Position numbers and translations under genes: made by a program | Notes under the pieces: model-generated | Told to the model about the DNA's origin: nothing | Seen by the model: only the letters and a program-made list of their open reading frames with translations | Database searches by the model: none | Shown: in pieces, positions 55,934 to 64,000 of the stretch | How the letters are laid out: every line of letters starts with the position of its first letter | How positions within the stretch are numbered: position 1 is the first letter of the stretch | Assembly (NCBI RefSeq): GCF_002127325.2 | Contig: NC_035441.2 | Location: 52,952,663-53,016,662, forward strand | Origin: Helianthus annuus | Taxonomy: Eukaryota > Streptophyta > Magnoliopsida > Asterales > Asteraceae | Direction of reading: 5' to 3' | Length of the DNA: 64,000 nucleotides

Positions 55934-56633
55934 TCAATGACCTGTGATCCTCAGTTATTGTTCTGTTTGGTGATCCTCACTTCTGTATCAATTAGTGATC
56001 CTCAGAAGTGCTTCAGGATCAGGATCATGGATCATCTTAAGGATCCTTATACTAATGATTGTCTACTTTGAATATGGTATTATTTTGCAGGAGTACCAGC
56101 TTGGACTTGGTCTTGGCAACGTTCCTGGAGAATATTCCATGTTTATTCCGCACGTGCTTGGCTGGAAGTGGACGTTATGGAGTCGTGGAGGACTTGCATG
56201 ATTTGCGGAATGTTAGTTAGTGTAGTTATTTTTCTATTTTAAAGGGGTAGCGAGCAAATTAGAGAAGAATTGGCTATTCTTGGCTACACACACACTCGTA
56301 CAACTGCTCTCACCAGCTCTCGGCAATTTACTTAGCAATTTCACACATTTTTTACACAATACACTATAGTGATCCTTGTACTTAGCTCGCTATCATCCGA
56401 AGTTGTAGCATGTTTATTATTTAATTTGAGTTGGTGATCGGCAGTTTTCATCACCCGAGGTTTTTTATGCCGGAGATCATTCATTGATCAAGGGCTTTTT
56501 CCTCGTATAAATCTTTGTGTCACTTGTGCATTTCATTTCTGAGTGATCCTTATTGTCATTCTTCAATTCAAGCATCATACCTCACTACAGAAAGTTTGGT
56601 TACATTGTCTTAGCTTGATTTTTGACCAAAACA
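55934..56633 (+). repeat. 5' LTR of B2, left end missing
   Basis: Starts inside the LTR (compare 42790 onward in B1) and ends CCAAAACA. The PBS at 56637-56648 reads TTGCGCCCACCG, where the family has TGGCGCCCACCG, so the CCA-pairing TGG is mutated. Confidence 0.8.
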
Positions 56634-56720
56634 GTTTTGCGCCCACCGTGGGGCAATTGATGCTTCATTCCTAAGAGATTCTTATTTTCGTGATCATTTT
56701 GGTTCATTACATCCAAGCAG

Positions 56721-57430
56721 ATGGCTTCATCATCAAAGAACACTTCCAGTGCGATGTCTGCAGTCAATTCATCCCAGGGCATTCCACCTTTGCCTCCACC
56801 ACCTTCTGGATCTCAGAAAAATGCCGAGAAGAAAACAACTCCCATTTTTTCAAAACCTCCAACTTCTTCTGCTTCTTATACTCCTACTACTAGTGACTTG
56901 TTTACTTTAATTTTGCAGATGAAGGAGCATATACAGCAGCAGGATAAGACCAATGAAAGGATTCTTAGAGAAATTGGAGATATCAAGAGATAGAAGAGAT
57001 CGGCAGAGGATCATTCCCCATTGATGCCCAGATCTTTGAATTTCGATACTCCGGTTATGACTTCTCAGCCTTCAGTGGTTCCAGGCGTTCAATATGTGGG
57101 AGGACCAAAAGGAGTGCACTACGGATCATCAGCAATGACTCAGGCATCGGGATCATACTTCCAACCAGTAGGATCCCTCCCTTAGCATATAGGATCCTTC
57201 GCTAGCTCAGGAGGATACTTGGGAGCGCAGCAGATACAAGGGTTCTGGCCGTCTCAAGGATCCTCGTAGGTTCAAGGATCCACTCAGGTTCAAGGATCCT
57301 CTCAGGTTCAAGGATCCTCTCAGGTTCAAGGATCCTCTTAGGTTCAAGGATCCTCTCAGGTTCAAGGATCCTCTCATGTTCAAGGATCCTCTCAGTTTCA
57401 TGGATCCTTCCAGTTTCCTAGATCCTTAAG
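56721..57430 (+). pseudogene. Gag N-terminus of B2 with expanded VQGSSQ repeats
   Basis: MASSSKNTSSAMSAV at 56721, Pro/Ser-rich, then a helical MKEHIQQQDKTNERI segment. Stops at about 56991, 57181 and 57268, with another within the repeat. An 18-bp tandem repeat at about 57253-57400 has eight or nine units (VQGSS and variants), against about six in B1. Disordered Gag N-terminal region. Confidence 0.72.
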
Positions 57431-57434
57431 GAGT

Positions 57435-58631
57435 TTGCAATCTGGGAATTCGGATATCCATCAGGGAGATTTTATTCCAATGCAGACCATTGCTTCTACT
57501 GGTCCTTCGATCATTCCAGAGTCTCAACACTATGGATTCACATCCGGTGTTCCTAATTTGAACCCAATGGGAGGTAACACTTTCAATAATTCTTATACCA
57601 CTAACCATGGCCTCATGCAGGATACAGGTATCAATCATGCTATGGCTAGGGAATTGCAAAAGCTGAAGGATATGATATCAAGTGTTCCAGGAATAGTTAA
57701 GCCTATCCCGGAGATTGCAGATGGGAGCCATAAGATATCTTGTTTTGCACCACCCATCTGTGATGTTGAGATACCCAAGAGGTTCCACGTGCCAACCATG
57801 AAGTTGTATGATGGCTCAACAGATCCTTAAGAACACATAGCACAATACAGGGAAAGGATGGAGATCAATCCCATCCCAGAAAGGTTAAAGGAAGCATGTC
57901 TGTGCAAGGGATTTGGATCCACTCTTACTGGATCGACTCTTAAATGGCTGCTAAGTCTTCCCCCTTACTCTATTACCTCGTTTTCTAATCTAGTTAACCT
58001 GTTTAATAATCAGTTTTCTTGTAGTAGAAAATTTAAGCGTTTAACTAGTGATTTGTATAGGATAACCCAAGGTCATAATGAATCATTAAGAGATTATATC
58101 ACTAAGTTCAGTAAAGAATCCTTAGATATCCCTAACCTAGACATAGCAACAGCTGTTGAAGCCTTTAAAATGGGATTGCTTAGGGATTCATTATTCTATG
58201 ATGATCTTGTTATGACACCTTGCAGGAATCTAGATGAGGTAAGAACCCGGGCACTTAGGTTCATTCGGCTAGAGGATGACAAGAGGATCCAGGAAAGGTT
58301 GGCAGGATCCTCAAAGCAAGAGAAGCAAGGATCCTCATTCAGGAACAATAAGTTCAGATCCTACAACAAGTCCGATAACCAGAATGTGCATGCTGTAGAA
58401 CAGGAAGAGGATGATGAGGATTATCCTCCAATTTCTGAATACTGTTTTTCTGTTGATAACAATGTACTAATCCTTGCGATGCAGAATCTAGGTGATAAAG
58501 CCAGGTGGCCGAGAAAGAATGACAAACCATCTGCAACGAAAGATAAATCAAAATGGTGTGCATACCACGAAGATTTTGGTCATCTCACAGAAGAATGCAT
58601 CGCATTGAGAGAAAAATTGGATACTTGTTAA
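57435..58631 (+). pseudogene. Gag capsid region of B2
   Basis: Frames 57435-57830 and 57858-58631, divided by a stop at STDP-EHIAQ. Core: MKLYDGSTDP, LKWLLSLPPYS, LVNLFNNQFSC, YRITQGHNESLRDYI and TPCRNLDEVRTRALRF. The zinc finger CAYHEDFGHLTEEC is at about 58558-58600. A frameshift near 58620 leads into the protease frame. The downstream piece is a continuous 257 codons. Confidence 0.82.
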
Positions 58632-59356
58632 GCAAGGGGCACTTGAAAGAACTATTGGGGAGAAAGAAATCAAGAACTCAGGATCCTGAAAGGATCCCAG
58701 AGAAAGCTCCAGCCCCTCCAGCAGATGCACAAGTTATAAACTTCATATCTGGAGGATCAGACATTTGTGGAACATCCTTTTCAGCAGCCAAAAGACATGC
58801 AAAGGAAACCAAGATGGATAATGGGGATAGACCCATTCGAACATCCAGTGTCTCGGAAGGAAAAATCATAACTTTTGATGAGGATGATCGTGTTGACATT
58901 CAGGATCCTCATCACGATGGTTTGGTTATTACTCCTTTTATTTCTAACCATTTTGTTCGCAGGATCCTTATAGACGGAGGAAGCTCTGTGAATATCATCC
59001 AGCTTGATGTTCTTAAGAAGATGAATATTCCCGAATCGGATATCATACCAAGATCCTCTGTGCTCGTGGGATTCAGTGGCGAGACTAAGAATACTCTGGG
59101 GGACATTAAACTCCCAATCTACGTTGAAGGGCTACATATTTACCAAAAGTTTTGTGTTATTGATTGTTTATCTTGTTGTAATGTTATCCTTGGCAGGCCT
59201 TGGATACACGACATGAAGGCAGTCACATCCACTTATCATCAATGTGTGAAGCTTCCTAGTCCTTGGGGGATAGTGAAGATTGATAGTGATCAGCAGGAGG
59301 CTAAGAACTGCTACACCTCATCAATGAAACCAGCCTCAAAGTCAAGGGAGCAATAG
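58600..59356 (+). pseudogene. Protease of B2
   Basis: Frame 58553-59356. After GYLLSKGHLKELLGRKKS and VINFISGGSDICGTS, the protease active site is ILIDGGSSVNII (D-G-G, where A and C have D-N-G). The second motif is VILGRPWIHDM. It ends at a TAG with a short linker to pol. Confidence 0.85.
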
Positions 59357-59383
59357 CAATCAAAGCATACTCCAAGAGATGTC

Positions 59384-60247
59384 TTGGAGGCAAGAGAGCA
59401 GGATGTAGTAGAAATCCTTATGGATCCTGATGATCCTGAGTCTAAAGTTTACATAGGATCAGGGATCCTTGCCGAAATGAAAGAAGACCTCATATCCTTC
59501 CTCAAAAGGAGAAAGACTACCTTTGCATGGAAACACGAAGATATGACAGGTATATCTAAAGATATAATCACTCACAAACTTGGCATTGACAGGTCGTTCA
59601 AACCAATCCATCAAAAGAGGAGGAAGTTTGCACCAGAAAGAAATGCCATTATCCATGAGGAGGTAGAAAAATTACTCCGAGCAGGTATGATTAGAGAGGT
59701 TAAATATCCAAGATGGTTGGCCAATGTGGTTGTTGTTCAAAAGAAAAACGGAAAGTGGAGGGTATGTGTCGATTTCACAGATTTAAATAAGGCATGTCCC
59801 ATGGATCCTTTCCCATTACCCCACATTGACTCCATGGTGGATGCAACCGCGGGTCATGAACTGTTAACTTTTATGGATGCTTCATCTGGATTTCAGCAAA
59901 TTCAGATGGAACCATCTGATCAAGAGGATACAGCCTTTATGACTCCAACTGGTATATACTGTTATATTGCTATGCCATTTGGACTAAGAAATGCAGGTGC
60001 AACTTATCAAAGGCTAGTAAATATGATGTTCAAGGATCAGATTAGACATACTATTGAAGTTTATATAGACGATATGGTGGTTAAATCTGAAAAGGCTGAG
60101 GATCACCTGGGGGACTTGGAGGAAGCATTCAATATCCTTGACAGATATAACATGAAACTTAATCCTTCAAAGTGTCACTTTGGTGTTAAAGCAGGTAAAT
60201 TCTTAGGATATATGGTGACAAAGAGAGGCATTGAAGCCAGTCTATGA
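59384..60247 (+). pseudogene. RT of B2 with thumb deletion
   Basis: 287 codons, unbroken: linker TTFAWKHEDMTGISKD, fingers WRVCVDFTDLNKACPMD, palm DASSGFQQIQMEPSD, AMPFGLRNAGATYQRLV and active YIDDMVVKS. It ends at RGIEASL. Compared with C, about 130 bp encoding the thumb (PEQIKAILDIKSPSN to SSEKCK) are missing, with gaagccag or a similar short match at the joint. The next frame starts at once at VYDILRKNKKF. Catalytic residues are intact, but the protein is broken. Confidence 0.9.
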
Positions 60248-60956
60248 TATCTTGAGGAAGAACAAAAAGTTTGATTGGACTGAAAAGCACGAAAATGCTC
60301 TCAAAGCTCTCAAGGATTACCTGTCCTCGGCTCCTGCCTTGATGAAACAAGAAAAAGGAGACGTGTTATCCTTATATCTAGCAGTATCCTCAAAAGCAGT
60401 AAGTGTCGTCCTCGTTAAGGATCACGAAGGTACACAACATCCTGTCTATTATGTAAGTAAGAGTTTACTTGATGCTGAATCCAGGTATTCACACTTAGAA
60501 AAACTTATCCTTGCATTAATTATGGCATCTACTAAATTGAGACATTATTTTGAAACTCATGCCATTATTGTTAAAACTAATTTTCCAATTAAGAATGTTC
60601 TCAGGAAACCTGAAATGTCAGGAAAGATGGCTAAGTGGGCAGTGAAGCTTAGTGCTTATGATATAAGATATGAGCCTAGGACAGCCATTAAATCCCAAGC
60701 CTTAGCTGACATTGTGGCAGATTTCAGTAGTGATTTGCAAAAGGAAGCTGAATTAGAAGTCCAACAGCTAGAGGTGACCAAGGATCCTTGGATACTCTAT
60801 ACTGATGGATCCTCAAATGTCAAAGGAACAGGGCTCGGAATACTATTAAAATCGCCACAGGGGGACATAATACCCCACTCTATAGCTTGTGAGTTCCAAA
60901 CTACTAACAATGAGGCTGAATATGAAGCCTTGATAGCTGGTTTGCAAATCGCTTAG
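60231..60956 (+). pseudogene. First RNase H and start of second RNase H of B2
   Basis: 241 codons starting at the deletion joint. First RNase H: LYLAVSSKAVSVVLVKDHEG, SKSLLDAESRYSHLEKLI. Second RNase H: WILYTDGSSNVKG, NNEAEYEALIAGLQIA. A TAG at 60954-60956 follows (LQIA-HMRI), in frame with the next piece, so one nonsense codon breaks the domain. Confidence 0.88.
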
Positions 60957-62357
60957 CATATGAGGATCAGGTATCTTGAGGTACATGTAGATTCATTATT
61001 AATCACTAATCACTTTAATGGATCCTATGCTGTTAAAGGTGAAAAGCTAACCAAATATTTGGAGATAGTCAAAGAATTGGCACTCTCTTTTGTTTCCTTT
61101 AGTTTGACACAGGTACCAAGGGAAGAAAATACAGAAGCTGATGCATTAGCTAATCTAGGATCATCTTTGAAGATCCCGGAGGATATAAGTATCCCCATTA
61201 TCCATATCCTGACCCCTGCCATCGAGGATCATGTGGCTATGGAGATAGGAGAGGATTCTGCAATCATCCCCAGTGATGATACTCAATCTCATTCAGGATC
61301 ATGGATCCTCCCAATCATGAGATACTTACAACATGGAGAGATTCCTACAGGAGAAAACCATAGGGCTTTCAAAATGAAGGTATCTCAATTCTCAATATTA
61401 AATAATATGTTGTATAAACGATCTCTTGCAGGACCATATTTAAGATGCATTGAGGATCCTGAAATCCAAGAGGTCCTAAAGGATTTCCATGAAGGAGATT
61501 GTGGAAACCACACTGGGGGCAGGGCATTATTCTCAAGGATCCTGAGGACTGGATACTATTGGCCAACTATGAAGAGAGATGCTGTGGAGTATGCTAAGAA
61601 GTGTGATCCTTGTCAGAGACACAGCAATATCCTTCATCAACCGGCTGAATTTTTGCATCCTATATCCTCCTCTTGGCCATTTATGAGATGGGGTATGGAT
61701 ATAGTTGGTAAGCTTCCTAAGGCACCTGGTGGAAAAGCGTTCATGCTTGCTATGACTGATTACTTCTCCAAGTGGATAGAGGCTGAAGCTTTTGCCCAAG
61801 TCAGAGAAAAGGAAGTTATATCCTTCATTAAAAGAAATATTATAACTAGATTTGGTATTCCTTATGAAATTATATGTGATAATGGTTCCCAATTTATTGG
61901 GGGCAGAACTACTAACTTTTGTGACAGCTGGGGGATTAAGATGATAACATCAACACCAGTCCACCCACAAGCTAATGGTCAGGCAGAATCATCCAATAAG
62001 ATCATCATCAACAATTTGAAGAAGAAGCTTGGATCCAAGAAAGGGAAATGGGCAGAAGAACTACCTTATGTGCTTTGGGCTGATCGGACAACTCCTAAGA
62101 ATGCTACAGGCCAAACTCCATTCTCTTTGGTATTTGGGGCAGAATCAGTGATCCCTACAGAAATGGTGGTTCCAACTGCTAGAAAAAGTATTCGTGATCC
62201 TGAAGAAAATGATGAAAACTTGGTTCAAGACCTGGACACTATAGAAGAAATCAGGGATTTGGCAAGGATAAGGATGGCTAGTATCAGCAGAGGATGGTTG
62301 GAGCCTACAATAAAAATGTCAGGATCAGGAAGTTCCAAGTTGGTGATATGGTGTTGA
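60957..62357 (+). pseudogene. Second RNase H end and integrase of B2
   Basis: 465 codons. VDSLLITNHFNG and EADALANLGSS complete the archaeal-type RNase H. Integrase: GNHTGGRALFSRIL and CDPCQRHSN (zinc), D in [11 protein letters not shown] in ICDNGSQFI, E in ANGQAESSNK, then [18 protein letters not shown]. All catalytic and zinc residues are present. A frameshift near 62290 sends the frame to a stop at 62357. Confidence 0.9.
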
Positions 62358-62500
62358 GGAAAGCATTTCAGAATACCACCAATCCTGCTGATGGAAAGTT
62401 GGCACCAAAATGGGAAGGACCTTACTTAATTGAAGCTGAGGCAGGAAAGGGGGCATATCGATTGCTAACAATGGAAGGTGATTTGCTACCTAGAGCCTGA
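62294..62500 (+). pseudogene. Integrase C-terminus of B2
   Basis: 68 codons continuing the integrase in a shifted frame: AYNKNVRIRKFQVGDMVLRKAF, KWEGPYLIEAEAGKGAY (GPY/F-type). A TGA replaces the expected Trp in PRA-NVVHLKKY. The family end lies about 10 codons later, near 62533. Confidence 0.85.
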
Positions 62501-63830
62501 AATGTTGTCCATTTGAAGAAATACTTCATATGATAAGGATCCATGATCCTCACGTGATAAGTACCCTTGAAGGATCCCTAGAGCACAGATGATCCTTATT
62601 TTGGTAACATTCTAATCTCAAACTACTTCATTCTCTTACTTTCTCATATAAGGATAAGGATCCTGCATCCTTTATCCACCTTTCACTTGATTCTGAGTTT
62701 TGAAGGTTCAGGTATCCTTAGCAAAGGGTTGATTATCCACAGAAGCAACCAATTACATGGGCTTGACCCCAGTTATTTGGGCTTGGCCCCAGTTTCGCCA
62801 GTAGCGCACGATGATCCTGGTATAGTTCATGGCAGTGGGACCAGTACTCGCTTTAGGGGCTGACAATTCCATTGTACTGGCTATACCTAGGATCCTACGT
62901 ATAATGGTAGACGTACCATACACCCGTTCCTAAGGTTTCTAACGTTTTCACGTTAGCTAAGGTTTTGGCATTTTCATGTCACTAAGTTTGGATAGTCGAC
63001 AGTGAGGGCCATACTCCAATTTACACACGATCCTTGGGCTTGTCCCCAGTTATCCTTTGGGCTTGTCCCCAGTTGCTAACTTTTATCTTATATTGGCTTA
63101 GTCCCAAGTTGTATCCTATTTCAGGTTTTTGAAGCTAAACGTCCAAGGATCCTTGATCCTTACCTTCTCCTAAGGTTTGTCTTATGGTTATCCTGATTAT
63201 AATATTAAGGGTTAGGATCCTAACTTGGATTCTCAGGTATGATCCTTAACTATTTTGATTTTATTCTTTGTTTATTTGAATAACCCTTATACTTTGACAA
63301 CTGAACTTATGATTCTTAAACTATATCACTTTTAGAACTTGTCGGTTATGGGATATGTGATCCTTGATCATATCCTAAACTTTTTGGATATTTTTTAATT
63401 TTTCAAGGCTTGATAAGTATTAACAAAATGAACATTACAGTTGGAAAGTAAAATATTAACAAGGATATCAACACAAAATAAGCCAAAAAGTAAAAGTTAT
63501 TTTATTCACAAGAGTTTAAACCATTTAAGGTTGTCAAAATTGCCAACCCACGTTTCTACCAGCAAAACATGGCCCGTCCACATGGGTTGGCAAAGGGTGT
63601 CCATTGTTTATGCGGTTATAGCAAGTGCAGGAAATTAAAGGCGGCAGGATCACAATGGCTTCATCCCCCAAATAGAGGATCCCTCCACTATTTGTAATCC
63701 TACCTATTGTCCAAAGGATCCTTGATCCTAAAACCTAAAGCTATTGTTCAAGTACAGACCATCATTGTTTAAAACATCACAATCACAAAAAACCACTACC
63801 AAGTTTTAAAAATTAGGCTCTCGCTATGTC
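62501..63830 (+). other. 3' noncoding region of B2 with serial hairpins
   Basis: No credible ORF. About five copies of gggcttggccccagtt-like sequence (62755-63115), each with a short GGGC/GCCC-type stem. Hairpins ATGGTA-GACG-TACCAT (62904-62919), CTAACGT-TTTC-ACGTTAG (62939-62956) and GGCAT-TTTC-ATGTC (62967-62980). A cgcc-gtagcgca motif near 62795 is shared with A and C. Further on is a perfect 11-bp outer stem TTGCCAACCCA/TGGGTTGGCAA (63540-63550, 63583-63593) and a second one near 63650-63700. Confidence 0.72.
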
Positions 63831-63839
63831 TAGAAGTGT

Positions 63840-64000
63840 CCATCATTGCCCAATCATGCAGCCTACACCTTCGCTGCATCATCATCCCCTCCAGCTCCAG
63901 TATCCTTCACCCGATCCTTTCCACTGCCTCCAGCCTCGATTGCCAAAACCTCTTCAGCCTCTTCATCATCCTCCAGATCAGCTAGCCTCGCCTTCCAGCC
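63840..64000 (-). pseudogene. Antisense ORF C-terminus of B2 (partial)
   Basis: On minus, GWKARLADLEDDEEAEEVL and a Gly/Asp-rich tail correspond in position and style to the aORF tails of A and C (AWEVKLKDLGG). It is cut by the window edge. Confidence 0.5.

Larger units (their letters stand above)
55934..64000 (+). mobile_element. Element B2: Ty3/Tat element with the best-preserved Tat pol
   Basis: Truncated 5' LTR, mutated PBS, gag with tandem repeats, protease, RT, dual RNase H, integrase, 3' hairpin region and the end of an antisense ORF. It runs out of the window. It is related to B1 but clearly diverged in LTR and gag. Its left edge coincides with the outer end of the LTR of C. Confidence 0.88.

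Noticed and set aside
57253..57400. Regular short repeats resembling a CRISPR array
   Set aside because: 18-bp units run head to tail with no unique spacers, encode VQGSSQ in gag, and lie in plant retrotransposon DNA.

Overview
The window is plant nuclear DNA made entirely of nested LTR retrotransposons. I see no host gene, rRNA, tRNA gene or CRISPR array. The mix of Ty1/copia elements with a very long Gag carrying two separate CCHC knuckles, Ty3 Tat-lineage elements with two RNase H domains and antisense ORFs, and a tRNA-iMet-primed Ty3 element fits a eudicot. Asteraceae is my best guess, from general familiarity only.

The outermost resident is Ty3 element G (+). Only pieces of it show: the end of its 5' LTR plus PBS and leader (6038-7005), more leader (25041-25406 and 32469-32519), then leader and the start of gag (41483-42736). 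The leader was split by three independent insertions. These are F (copia, minus, 7006-25040, TSD gtctc), I (Tat, minus, 25407-32468, TSD atctc) and A (Tat, plus, 32520-41482, TSD ctatg). The 5' LTR of F was itself split by E (16950-24550, plus), a copia element with gag but no pol. To the left, copia element D (minus, 1863-6037) lies against G's LTR, and D is interrupted by the 3' end of copia element H (plus, 1-1862).

To the right, Tat element B1 (plus, from 42737) entered the gag of G. B1 is broken in its own gag by Tat element C (44546-55933). C is followed directly by B2 (55934 to the window end), a relative of B1 with a truncated 5' LTR. The flanks of C do not match, so C looks like a recombinant of two insertions. 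The integrase of C also carries about 0.86 kb of rearranged copia gag.

Every coding region is damaged by stops, frameshifts or deletions, though catalytic motifs are often still legible. The best-preserved pol genes are in F (copia) and B2 (Tat). The most interesting signal is not coding: downstream of pol, the Tat elements A, C and B2 keep arrays of hairpins whose loops and layout are conserved while the stems change in a paired way. E and F likewise share a structured 3' module although E has no pol.
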